A stretch of 64,000 bases of DNA from Selaginella tamariscina (taxonomy: Eukaryota > Streptophyta > Lycopodiopsida > Selaginellales > Selaginellaceae). Position numbers and translations under genes: made by a program. The stretch spans positions 834,750-898,749 of the forward strand of contig PUQB01000041.1 in NCBI GenBank assembly GCA_003024785.1, read 5' to 3'. Of the stretch, positions 1 to 11,229 are shown one piece after another; position 1 is the first letter of the stretch, and every line of letters begins with the position of its first letter. The notes under the pieces were generated by a model. The model worked only from the letters and a program-made list of their open reading frames with translations, did no database searches and had not been told where the DNA came from.

Positions 1-2
1 TA

Positions 3-40
<38 letters not shown>

Positions 41-68
41 GTGTGTGTGTGTGTGTGTGCGTGTGTGT
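1..68. repeat. (TA)n followed by (GT)n microsatellite
   Basis: A run of TA dinucleotides covers about 1-40 and passes directly into GT dinucleotides to about 68. Similar short CA/GCAC runs lie at about 345-376 and CT/CA runs at about 1921-1951, just beyond the stop codon of the ERF gene. Confidence 0.9.
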
Positions 69-820
69 AAATTAGAAATAAAGAGTGCATGTAGAACTAT
101 ATGTAAAATTCGCAAATGGGTAGTGTTTGAAGCCCTAGATCTAACTGCATTGTGCTAGATGGGATTAAGCCAAGATTAAGCAAAGATTAAGAACTTACAC
201 AGCAATGGCGATGGAGCTCCAAGAATTGAACAAGTGGGCATCAAAGAAAAGCTTAAACACACATAATCTTGGCTAGACACCCATTAATCTTGCTGTAATC
301 CGTGTACCCATTTGCTCCCAGTCCCAAGAGTATACACATACAGTCTGTTCACACACACACGCACGCACGCACGCACAAGATAAACAAAAGAAAAGCTTTA
401 TTTTTTCTTTAGCTTTTCTGAATTATGAGAACCACGATCCATGGATACATATATGGAGAATATTCGTTTAGAATCTGCAGTTAATCACGGGCTATATGCC
501 ACTTAATTATAGCTCAATAAAGAGATTTTGCTAAGAAAACAATTGAAAAGTTAATTTATTATTAGAAAATATTAACTAAATTTACATTCTAATTAATAGA
601 TGTATCTAATCATATATATATATATATAATATGTATACAGTATATCTGAAGTTAATTAACACTATCTCCAAAATGCATTATTGAATAAACATTTAAGTAT
701 TTAAACATTTAAATGTTCAAATTTGAAATTTTCCTTTATATATTTATGCAAGGATTGTATATATTTATATTTATAAAGTTTTAAATATATTGGCAACATA
801 AATATTTCAAATAGAAATTA
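69..820. other. AT-rich spacer, no gene seen
   Basis: No coding pattern on either strand. The stretch holds short CA/GCAC and TA microsatellites and otherwise unstructured AT-rich DNA. Confidence 0.7.
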
Positions 821-1221
821 AAGGGAAAATTACATTTATATTCCTAAATTTATCATATTTACTATGTATATCCCTAAAAATTTTATATTTACATATAAAT
901 TTTAAAATTAAAAATTAAAAAACATTTTTAAAAAATTAATAAAAATTTATAATTAATTTATATTTTATTATATTTAGGTCCAAACTAGAACCTATTAAAC
1001 ATATATATCATAATATAATATAATTATTTTTTAAAATATTCTATTTTTTATTATGATAATTTTTTGACATTTAATATTTAATAAACTTCAATTATTTCAT
1101 TTGCAATATATTATAATTAAATTTATAAATTTTAGAGGGGTATATATGTATAAATATAAAACTTGTATGGGTATATATGTAAATATAATAAATTTTAAAG
1201 ATATAAATGTAATTTTCCCTT
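821..1221. mobile_element. MITE-like element with long terminal inverted repeats
   Basis: The left end starts AAGGGAAAATTACATTTATA and the right end is its inverse (TATAAATGTAATTTTCCCTT with small differences); the match continues imperfectly for about 55 bases each side. The interior is AT-rich and non-coding. The size of about 400 bp and long inverted ends fit a miniature inverted-repeat transposable element. I see no clear target duplication, so the superfamily is open. Confidence 0.55.
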
Positions 1222-1992
1222 CTATTTATTTGTATTGCCTAATATATTCTAATTGAATGCATTATTAAAAACTTTTCATATGGTTTTTTAATTTTCAGGG
1301 TATGTACGAATTGCACGGAATATTCTTTGGGAATTTGCATTATTTAACCTCTAGACGAGTTTATTACAGATTAATTTTACGTGACATGATTGTTGAAAAG
1401 GATTATATTTATAGTTTATATATCATCCAATAGAATGGTCACAATTATTATTCCGAAATACGGTGATTGTAAACGAGATTGTACATGCCTTGTAATTACA
1501 CACTCTCCATGACAAGCAATAACACATTGCTTCTACCTGTATAATACACACATACACGTGAGCGAGTTTATACACATTACTATACACACGTACATACATA
1601 CATATACATAAAACACGTTCTTCTACGTATTTGAGATATAATAATGTAAATTATGCACTTTATATAGAAAACATCGTCATATACTGAAGAAAAGAAGTGC
1701 ACAATCCTGTACTTTATATGCATAGATGTGTATATGTTAGAAACAGACGCAGACACATGTACATACACTTCTTAAAATGCACCGAAATAAAACGCGTAAA
1801 GACGTGTATATATAGATACAAACAAACACACAAACATGTATGTATATAAAAGTCATAATATGCACTTATTAAATATACACATATAGACTACGTACACCTA
1901 CATAAGTACGCAAATACAGAGCTCTCTCTCTCTTTCTCTCTCACACACACACAGACATACGCACGTGCCTTTAGGAGAATCTGTGTACGTTT
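1222..1992. other. AT-rich spacer downstream of the ERF gene
   Basis: Non-coding, with many ATAC/ACAC-type short repeats. It should hold the 3' UTR and poly(A) signal of the minus-strand ERF gene, but too many AATAAA-like strings occur to pick one. Confidence 0.5.
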
Positions 1993-3493
1993 TCAGGTGG
2001 CCGCACACAACGCCTGATCAAAGTAGCTCCAGAAGCTGTCTTCACAGGAGCTGCTCGCACCGTCATTACACGCCGGAACCGAGTTGCTATTGCTGAGAAT
2101 AACCGGAGACTCTATATTGGGAGCTTGTATGAGTGTCTCGGACTCTGGCAAGTCAGCGTGTATGGAAGGGGCCACCTTGTACCTCTCCGAGGGCTGAACT
2201 CGGACACTCGAGGACATGAACCGTGAAGAAGCCATGTAAGACTTGCTGAGTATCTCATATGAACTGAACTCCTCTGGTGCATCCATAACTGTTGAATCCA
2301 TGAGAGCCGACTGTGGGAGGAGACTGTGTGGAGAGTTCATGGGAATCCTGTTTAGCTTGTGGTCTTCTGTACTCAGGTAGCTTACTTCCTGTAAGAGTTC
2401 CTGTTTAAGCTGTGGTACCTTGCTCAGCTTCTCCACAAATGCACCGTATACACTTCTGTTTTGCATCTCGTGAGAAGCCACTGACTGGCATGCTTGAAGA
2501 GCTTGGGTGCCTGAGAAAGCTTGCTGCTCCATATATGATCTGATAAGTAAACATGCTTCTGTGTTAAAACAGCTTATCTATAGATATAATATATATATCG
2601 ATATAAACTAGCTTATGGGCTAGTTACGATATTTTGCTATAACTAATGAGAATAAGACACTTACACACGATATAAACATAGACGCTTTATGAGCATTCTA
2701 TGGGTATATCTACAACACCCACACGCTCCATATACCATCTCATAAGCACATATTTCTTGTAGGATACAAACAACATATATCAACACGCACATATACTCTA
2801 CATACAGTTTATGAGCAAGTGAAGATATTGTTCTACGGCTATATATCCATAGTGCTGTTAAGCGCACACACGTGCGTGCGCGCACGCAGAGAGAGAGGTT
2901 TGCTATATAGCATCTATAAAAGTCTACAGTTTGAAATGCATCTACATTAAAACCATTCGCAATATGAATACTGTCCAGGGGAATGTAGTCGAGACTATCC
3001 CGCTAATGAGCATCTGCAGATTGCGAAACTCTTTTGAATGTCCATACACACACACATCTATACCATATAACATCTATGTAAGGTGTAAATAGTTTGAAAT
3101 TAGCCAGCATACAGCTAAAAGTATACTATCACACACACACATACACGCTTACCCGAACTTATAATTAGAAGACTTCATGGCGACACGCTGAAGGAGCAAC
3201 TTAGTAGCTTTCGAGAACCGTCCCGTGTTATTGGGCGGCGTCTTGAAGTTAGTCTTGGTATTCGCACCGCGGAGGATCCTCGCCGCATCATCATAAGCCC
3301 TGGCAGCATCTTCGGCATTGTCAAACGTGCCCAGCCAGAGCCGTAGCTTCTGTGTAGAGTCTTTTATTTCCGCTACCCATCTTCCGGACGGTCTCTGCCG
3401 GACTCCCACGAACTTCTTCCTGGATTTCGATTGCTGCTTGCTCGATCCATCTTCGTTTGCATCTGCTACCACGGAGTTTGCTACATAATCCAT
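1993..3493 (-). CDS. AP2/ERF transcription factor, RAP2.11/ERN-like, two exons
   Basis: This is a DNA-binding transcription factor of the AP2/ERF family, expected to act in the nucleus. Exon 1 runs 3493-3153 and exon 2 runs 2539-1993. The intron (3152-2540) has a GTAAGC donor and a TTACTTATCAG acceptor, and joining them keeps the frame through a GG|A glycine codon. The product is 295 residues. The single AP2 domain spans about residues 27-84: VGVRQRP at 29-35, WVAEIKD at 39-45, WLGTF at 53-57, RAYD at 65-68, and RGANTKTNF at its end. The [16 protein letters not shown] form and a downstream LLLQ-MK segment resemble Arabidopsis RAP2.11 and legume ERN proteins. The C-terminal half is Ser/Pro/Glu-rich and ends in an acidic aromatic stretch ([12 protein letters not shown]), a plausible activation region. 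The start is the first ATG in frame; the frame stays open a little further upstream without another ATG, so a further 5' exon is possible. The exact subgroup is inferred. Confidence 0.88.
2540..3152 (-). other. intron of the ERF gene (613 bp, phase 2)
   Basis: The boundaries are GT at 3152-3151 and AG at 2541-2540 on the minus strand. It follows the conserved segment after the AP2 domain. The body is rich in short CA/TA repeats and has no coding pattern. Confidence 0.85.
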
Positions 3494-3914
3494 CTGTTCT
3501 GTGGATTTGTTCACAAAATCGCGGTATGAACTAAGAAAATCCTCTGTTTTTTAAAATGCATGGATTTTTCAATTAAAAAAATGCCTTTTTGGATCGAAAA
3601 TCCTCTAATTTTCAGGAACAGATTGAAAAATGCATGGATTTATGGAGCAGAATCGATCGAATCGCATGTAAAGGATAGCGATATTGACGATATCCTTAAA
3701 AGAAAGAGGAAGAACAAAAAGAAACACGAATCTAACCGGATGAATCGAAGGAGAATGCAGGCGCCGGAGGCTTCACGGAGACGATACCGCCATAGCCAAG
3801 AAGAAAGAGCAACGTTCTCCCTCGTTTAGGGTTCTTAGAAATGGCCATACCATGGCCAAAACTTAAATGTATGGACCCTCCCGCGCACAGTACGGAATAT
3901 GCCGCACGAACCAT
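3494..3914 (-). promoter_or_regulatory. probable 5' UTR/proximal promoter of the ERF gene
   Basis: This block is richer in GC than its surroundings. On the minus strand it carries ACCCTAAAC at 3832-3824, a telo-box-like motif common in plant 5' leaders. A short tract resembling an acceptor (AAAAAACAG) sits about 60 bases before the chosen ATG, so a leader intron is possible. The segments at 3541-3571 and 3602-3642 are imperfect duplicates sharing the ATGCATGGATTT core. The transcription start cannot be fixed from sequence alone. Confidence 0.4.
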
Positions 3915-4217
3915 GTGTCCGCTTTGATTATTATTGATGTCGTTTTTAAAACCATCCGTATAATGTTTGTCAATTTTTCATTTATATTCACGACTATGTT
4001 TATTAATATTTAAATGAATAAAATCAAACTTTAATAATGATTGATTACCTCAGAAGATTTTAAGTTTTTTAATAATAAGAGTCCAACACACGGTTTCATA
4101 TAAATAATGTGAATGTTGTTTAAACAAGTTTAACACTTTTTAATGGTTTTTAAAGTCTATTAAATTAATAACTATGCCAATATTGCGAAAACTACACATA
4201 TATATACACAAGATACA
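3915..4217. other. AT-rich spacer
   Basis: No gene or recognisable repeat seen. Confidence 0.6.
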
Positions 4218-4403
4218 ATATGCTTTCAGAATATTCGATTTGATATAATTCAGTACGAAGCGTGCCATGAACTTGTTGTTCGTGCCATGCATGGCCAACT
4301 ACATACACCTCGAAGATTAGCACGTCTCTTTTGTTTTTATTAATAAGCAACAAATATTAATTATATATATTGTGTTGAAAATTCGTTGGATGTTAAACTC
4401 CAG
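4218..4403 (+). repeat. direct repeat, copy 1
   Basis: It shares the blocks GCGTGCCA-GAACTT-TTGTTC, CGAAGATTAGCACGTCTC and TGTTAAACTCCA, in the same order, with 4777-4950. The family is not recognised; it could be a pair of old LTRs or a local duplication. Confidence 0.6.
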
Positions 4404-4776
4404 GGTATTCTTTATTATATTTATTAACGGTATATTTTATTAATATTAAAATTTATCGCATAACATGTCATAAGACAAGACATGGGAGTATGTTTCTTGT
4501 TGTTTTCCGATTCAACAACATATTGTTATTTTAAATGTATTATTTTAAATTAACTAATATAAAATGATATACTCATTTGGATTGGGGTTTCTCTAACTTG
4601 TTAATTAGTCCTTAATTCCTGGAATTATGTGGGCTCGTCTTGTTCGTTGTTGTTCAAACTCTAATAGACAGGTTTTATTTATACACGTTGCATAATGTAT
4701 GTTGCATACAACAAGTTTGAACACCTCATACTCATAAATAATACATGTATAGGTGTGTATTATATTCTTGGTTTGA

Positions 4777-4950
4777 TGCTTTTAGAATATTCCAAGTGAA
4801 TAATCCAAAATTCTTAGTATTGAACACCCCTCGCGTGCCACGAACTTCTTGTTCATGGCCATCGAAGATTAGCACGTCTCTTTTGTTTTATTTATTAAGT
4901 AACAGATATTAAATATACATTACCTAGAATTTCTTAGCATGTTAAACTCC
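4777..4950 (+). repeat. direct repeat, copy 2
   Basis: Second copy of the block at 4218-4403, in the same orientation, with about 370 bp of AT-rich DNA between them. The longest exact match is around CGAAGATTAGCACGTCTC. Confidence 0.6.
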
Positions 4951-6100
4951 ATATATTAATATTTATATACTTACATTTAAATATATATTTTATACAGTAT
5001 TAAGGATGTACCGTTTATTGTTCTTCGGTGAGTTGTGATGTTTTAAGAATATTATTAAATGATACGATTTAAATAGAAAAATGAAATTATACATGTAAAT
5101 GGAAAATTAGAATATACTATATTATTTCTTATTGACATATTTAAATGGTTAAGATCATAATAAATTACACATTGACTTAAATATAAAAGATAATGCCACA
5201 AAAGGAGGTTCGAGTTCAATTATGTATATTTATAATTGTAATAGTTTGTGTCAACAAAGTTAAAACTTTAAATGATCTTTATTATTAAAAAGATACTAAT
5301 ACAAACATATATACAATATTTATACATATTGACATTATAAAAATGCTTAATTAAATAAAATGGATGTGTATTTATTAATTAAGTTTATATATGATAAGTA
5401 TTCATTAATTTGAGACTTTATATGCATTTTAATATTTTATTAATTATTTAATTAGTATTATTTAAATTAAAAATATGTATTTTGTATTATATAAACTATA
5501 TATGATTTGGAATATGCTTATAGTATGTATTTTAGACTTTAATTAAGTTAATACGTTAATTATATATTTATTCTTAAATAGCCATGCATCCCTCACATGA
5601 ATGTGATTTTTCCTTCACTAGATGTGTAATGCATGTACAATGATGATATAATTTTTTAAATTGAGTATATAATCTTTGTAGAATCATATTAATTTCTTTA
5701 AATTATGCAAAATGTGTGAATGGAATCCCGATTGTATAATTGTATTTATATAAAACATGTAACTTAGTAGCTTATTAATTATTCTATTGGCTTTTTAGCA
5801 TTCATAGTTGAATGAGTTGTATATAACAAGGTGCAGTTTAATGATTTTAGAGTTGAGTTTCAAATTTAACAAATATTCTTTTTTAAATCTTCAAGGTCCA
5901 CCTTTTCCAAGTCGATATAGTAGTTTTAGTTGATGATGAGGCTTTAATAGTGAAAAAATTAGAATTGAAGAAAGTATAACATTGCTTGACCAGTTCTTAC
6001 ACATTATGCTTTTGTGCCAAAGTCTAGATACTCATATAAATTCTTTATTGAAAGAGAATTCTTAAGAGGTGGTGCATATGTAAATGGGCTGTTTGTTGGA
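4951..6100. other. AT-rich spacer
   Basis: Very AT-rich, with no coding pattern or clear repeat seen. Confidence 0.6.
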
Positions 6101-7860
6101 GGACAACAAAAAAATCTCATGAATATAGCATTGCACATGCAATTTGACCCACACTTCTCACGATGAATAAGTATCCAAAGTAGTTGTCGATTATTAAGGA
6201 GATATTATTGGAGAACATAAGTTTTGTCGGGAGTCCTTCGTTGGGTTCATCCCTAGGCCCCTTGCCATACTCCACAAGTCGTTTAGTTACTGGTTGCTCT
6301 AGAGAGCTTCCATGATTTGGTCCATCATGTAGTCTCATATTTTTTGGGGTTTGACAGTGTTAGTATCCTTAGTTTGCATGAGTGTTACTAGCTACTTCAA
6401 GCTTGCTAAATGTTAGTTACACTATTAAAGGCTAAATATCACTCACACATCATTAATAATACTATTAACATTGACCATCACATGAATCTTAAATTTACAC
6501 AAACATGCCAACTAAGCCCGAAGAATGTTGCACACATGCAATAAAACACATAATTCAGCATAGTAATAAACTACACATGCATAATAGTGCTCATAGAATG
6601 TGGGTAAGATCACTCGTATTAATATTAAAACATAAATATGCAATAGTGGACATGGGATAACTTCTTGTACCCCTTCATGTCTATTTATACATTCCATAAT
6701 CCATTATAATCGTTCCGTTCCATTCTTTCATTACCTTATTTATAGTACAGTGATCCTTTTCTTAATTTGTAACCATAATACAAATGTGAATCTACATGAG
6801 ATTTTCTCATATCTATTGTTTTAGTATTTTCCATAAAGTATATACAAAATGTTCTTATAATGAAAAAATTTATATTTAACATTTTTCAAACTTGAAATGA
6901 ACATCGTTCTTGATGCGATTATTGTTCCATTTAACTTGATAGTTCATTGTCTTTGGCATTGAGAATGCTAACCAACTTAGCATTATAGTTCTTGAGTTGT
7001 CATATTTCCTTATGCATCCTATCCATTTATGAGGTATTCACATTGACTTTAGAACTAGTTATGATGTCATATAAATTATGATGAATCTCCATGAGTACTT
7101 CGTGATGTTGTCAGCTTTAGTCCTTTGTTGCCCATAATTGTTTTGCATGCTTTAGTCCTTTGTTGCCCATAATTGTTTTGCATACTTGCACATATTGCGA
7201 ACGAGAGAACAAACCATGTCATGTAACTAGTGTAAAGATTAGTGGTCATTTGTTGATGATGGTTTGTTTGTTGAAGAAGCATGTCCATCATATTGGCAAA
7301 ATGTTAAAGTTAAGCCTTTATAAGAGTATTGGGCATTTATGATATAGGTGGTGGAGTAGGATTATCATGTGTACTCACCGATGTGTCCTTATTTTAGTGC
7401 CGTTTGGGATTAAGAGGCATGTCCCTATCAACACAATTAGTTGCTTGTTGCCCCATATTGGTAGGTTCCTCATATGGATGATGCAATGAATTTATAGGTG
7501 GGGATGGTACTTCTTACTGCACTATGGGTGAGTGCAAGACTTGAGTTCTTGGTTCCTTTGGTGATTCTTGATCCTTCTTGTGATGTGATTGTGGACTTGA
7601 ATCTTGAGATGGAGTGGTTGTATCTCATGATGATCTAGATTATTACCATGCTGTGATGTGGTTTTAGTGGGGAACTATGTGCTAGTGATGGTGAAAACTT
7701 AATAATAGGATCATGGTGTATGTGGGTGTCACATTGCAGTATCTTCTTGTGAACAAAGATGTAATCATGTTTTGTAGTTGCATCGATGGTTGATATCGTA
7801 GAATAGGGTCCATATTGTGGTTGGTAGTGGAGCAACCACCCACGAAGTTTTAGCATCAAT
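6101..7860 (-). other. unrecognised decayed relic, possibly coding on the minus strand
   Basis: Base composition is less AT-extreme than the spacer to the left, and several short minus-strand frames (6338-6117, 7291-7076, 7859-7635) have a protein-like mix of residues. One has MMDMLLQQTNHHQQMTTN, reminiscent of the glutamine-rich helical start of some plant gag proteins. No domain can be named and the stretch may be a repeat fossil. Confidence 0.25.
7114..7183. repeat. 35 bp unit, two perfect tandem copies
   Basis: The unit beginning GCTTTAGTCCTTTGTTGCCC is repeated without change at 7114-7148 and 7149-7183, which points to a recent local duplication. Confidence 0.9.
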
Positions 7861-7959
7861 GTGGAAGAGTGATGGCCACTGCTTGAAGTCTCAAGAGCTC
7901 AACAGGCTAGTAGCCACCAACTCATCTTGGCCCTTGAGGGTGGGATAACATGACAACAA

Positions 7960-8066
7960 AACAATTGTCATGTAGCACTTATAGACATGGGCATGTGTCA
8001 GGTGGTACTTATAGGCAGGGACAAGTGTTAGGCGGCATTGATAGACAAGGGCAAGTGTCAAACGAC
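7960..8066 (+). repeat. short tandem repeats, unit about 33 bp
   Basis: Three to four imperfect units carry the core GTGTCAGGTGGTACTTATAG followed by GCAGGGACAA-like text. They lie in the U3-like part of the old B-family LTR that follows. Confidence 0.6.
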
Positions 8067-8720
8067 ACTAACAAAAGAACAAAGGATCTCATAGATGGTT
8101 TGGACCAACTACCATGAGGTATGAAGGACGTGACATATGGGAAAGGCATTTTATGACAATTGACATAGTATGAGGTCATCACGATGATGACCCAACTAGA
8201 GAACACCACGTGAAAAACAAATAATACCTACCCAATTCACTATATAAGTAGGAAGGTGATTAGTGAATGGGGTTCTTCTACACCAAAAAAACTCTTGTGG
8301 TGTTTAATCAGGGCTTTGTAATAGATTTGTGGCCAACACCATCTAAGCCCTTACCAATCTTTGGCACCTATAGTGGCCCTCCCTATAACCGTTTACCTTG
8401 GAATAACATCTCTTTTATGTACTTCTCCATGTTGTGTGTCCTCTTCTAGGAAGATGAAGACCCATCTCTCCTAGAGCAACCCCCTACACTCCTTTGAATC
8501 TTCAAGGACCACCAAATCCCCAAGGGCATGAACTCTCATAGTGTTTAGGTAAATGCCAACCACCACACACCCAAGTGAAACCATACATCTCCAGGCTGAC
8601 CACCAGATCTAGGACCAAACTTCTTGGTTGTTGGGGATTCTGCAAGCTTGAACAAATGGTCACCAAGATGCTGTTGTCAATGTTCAATTTAGGGGTTTCG
8701 AGTCGAAGGTCCGGTTGTTG
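7960..8720 (+). mobile_element. old B-family LTR, forward, diverged
   Basis: It shares with the B LTR at 13887-14582 the blocks GGA(C/T)CAACTACCA, then CACTATATAAGTAGG (the LTR TATA box) and GGGGTTCTTCTA. After the TATA box the similarity fades. Ends are approximate. It is an eroded fossil, much older than the B copy to its right. Confidence 0.5.
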
Positions 8721-8759
8721 CCTCGGTCATATAAGAATATGTGGTGGCAACCTTTACTA

Positions 8760-9303
8760 GGGACCATGAAAAGGGGGGTTTGGAGTTTCACGGGAAGCAT
8801 GAGCTTGTACTAGGGAAAGAGAGAGAGACTCTTGTTGCTCAGCCTCTACAAGCATAGAAGGGAATATATATGTATTCTAGCTTGGAATTACAATGTGGCC
8901 CTCCTCAAGTGGCTGACACTTGATAATTCTACCTAAGCACTTGGATAAGACACAAGAAGAAGACGAGCTAGAAGAACCCCTCCTTGCTACTTGCTTGCTT
9001 GCTTATATAGTGGGTCAGGTTGATGGCCTCCTCCCATTGGGTGACTTCTATAGGATTAGGTACTGGTCAAATGTCTTAACACGCCTCCCTCATGCATGTT
9101 GTCCTATGCACCTTGGTGTTTGATTTGGACGATTGGATCTAGCTCATTGTCAGCACCACCTAACACCTCTCTCGATCTATCAACGCCACCTAATAGCTAT
9201 TGCTATCCACTCATGGTCATCTGCCCACCTTGGGTCTCGACCTTTGTCCAGGGCACACCGTCTATCTGCTTAGGTGGTGGCCATACCATTATCAACTACT
9301 TTT
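8760..9303 (-). mobile_element. B-family LTR, reverse orientation
   Basis: Read on the minus strand, it starts near TGATAATGGTATGGCCACC and carries ATCAA(A)CACCAAGGT, GCATGAGGGAGGCG, the TATA block CACTATATAAG and GGGGTTCTTCTAGCTCGTC, all in B LTR order. It sits against the inner end of a forward B LTR, so it looks like a separate, probably solo, insertion. Confidence 0.6.
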
Positions 9304-9329
9304 AGGAGTTGGACATTGTTAATAACATC

Positions 9330-11000
9330 TTGATGACCATCGAGCACCCTTACGCTTGAGAACCTCCCACACTTGGCCTATGGTGACCACGATGGGAGGG
9401 ATAATCGCCCAACACAAATGGAGTTCATAGTAGCTAGTTGAGTCGTTGCTCAAAGAAGAGATCGAAGAACATAAGTCAATTTGTTTGAATAATTTTACAT
9501 TAACAAATATCAATTGGCCAGGAAGCTCAAGTGTGCCTCTTGAGGAAGGCCAGTTGGCTAAAGGGGAACACAATGAATGCCACAATTAGCTTCCACCTTA
9601 CCAATTAGAGACCATGTCATTGACTCAATTCCATAGAACCATCAAGAGTGCATGGCCACACGACTTTGCATGGTAAAGAATCAAACTCATTGGAAGATTG
9701 GTAGAACACTGGGAGGGCAACAATAGCCGCAAGTTTGACCTCACACCCCAGATGATGAAGAAATGTATAAAGAACCCCCAACACGTCCTAATGAGTTTTC
9801 ATGTGTAGGAACATGCAGGAAGGAGCAATACTAGGATTGGCAAAGCCATTTCAACATGACCCATGGAGAGGGTTAGAACCAATGGTTGGATGAAGGGAGT
9901 TTGCCACCCGCTCTTAATGTAGAAGATAGTGACAATTTTGATGAGCTGCCAAAACAAAACTATTAAATTCGAATGTGAGGAGTACTTGGTAGGGAGGAGA
10001 ACCCACACTAAAGGAACCTAAGGAATGGGAAGCTCATGTTGGAGGCATGAAACTCGAAGTGATGGTGATAACAAGTGGAGTGATGGTAAACAAGAACAAA
10101 AAATCATGCATGCTTGAGGATGTGAGGGGTATTGTGCCAAAAGTCTAGGGTCGTTGCCACCAAGGAGGGTGCCGTATACTAGTCATGGATGTCTGAAAAG
10201 AGGGAGCAATCATCAAAAACCACAAAAAAAAGACCTCCACACCATGAATTTAATAAGTCAAATGATGTAGCAAGCTATGGTGAGTACCAAAATAACTACT
10301 CAAGGCTTTAAAGACCGAGCAACACATGGGAAGGCCACCAACAAAAAGGCAGCTAGATCTCAACGAATTGACCAACCAGGAGGAGGTGCCAGTGAGGGGG
10401 CCGCACAAAGGGAAGTAGGCACAAGACTTAACTGAGGGGTGAATTCTAAGGAGGGTGACCTATATGCATTGTGTGGACTCTATGAAGCACCACTTGATAG
10501 GGTCTATTATGCATGCCATAGGAAAGGGCAAGCGATGTTAAGGGACGAGGGGATTTTGTCCTAGCGTGAACCTAGGCAAGCGAGGTTGTTACGACCAAGT
10601 GAGGGAATTTTGCACAATTGAATAACATGGCCATGATGACCATGGGAAGAGGAGATACCATCCTAGGGTGAGGAGAGTCTAAGGAAAGCTAAATTGATTA
10701 GACAAAGCGAGGCACGATTGAGGGGTGTCACCAAGACACCTGCATGATGAGGGGGTGTTGTCCATGCAGGAAGTGTTGCATCATCCCCAAGGAGAGTGGT
10801 GATTGAACAAGGGCCCCAAGGGACAATTGGAAGGAACCCATCTTCATCATTAGCCTTGAGGCAAAGGGCTGAGATGCAGAAAGACCAGTGGTTAAGAGCA
10901 TGGGACCGAGGAGATAGCCTTGGGCTTGCTCTAGTTGTTGCCCCTTGTCAGGTTGGGCTTGCTTCAAATGCTTCCCCTGATTGGGTTGGGCCTACTTTTG
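9330..11000 (+). mobile_element. internal 5' region of an old B-family element
   Basis: The start matches the sequence just inside the B element at 14570-14740, including a primer-binding-like TGGTGACCACGATGGGAGGG at 9381-9400, CAACTGGC/CAATTGGCCAGGA blocks and later TCATGGATGTCTG (10185) and GGGCCCCAAGGGACA (10811), both also found in the larger B copy. It is non-functional, with no long open frame. Confidence 0.55.
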
Positions 11001-11229
11001 TTGCATAGGTCTTGGTTGGGTCACTACTGTGGATTTGACTTGCCAAGGTTTAAATATTGAGGTTTGACTTAGTACCTATGAGATGATCATGTTGAAGTGT
11101 TTGGGCATCTTTAGTTTCCCCTTTTCTTCATTTCCAATTCCCTTGATGTTGTGGGTGAGTGAGGAAATCATGTAATGCCGAAGGCAATCGGTCCTATGAA
11201 CATGTAAGTGATTAAGGCTAGATAATGCT

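Noticed and set aside
3560-3829. Plus-strand open frame of 89 codons opposite the ERF leader
   Set aside because: Lysine/arginine-rich composition without domain; it overlaps the GC-richer leader of the minus-strand ERF gene and is best seen as a shadow.
8238-8252. CACTATATAAGTAGG as a host promoter
   Set aside because: The same block recurs in every B LTR at a fixed place, so it is the LTR promoter and not that of a host gene.
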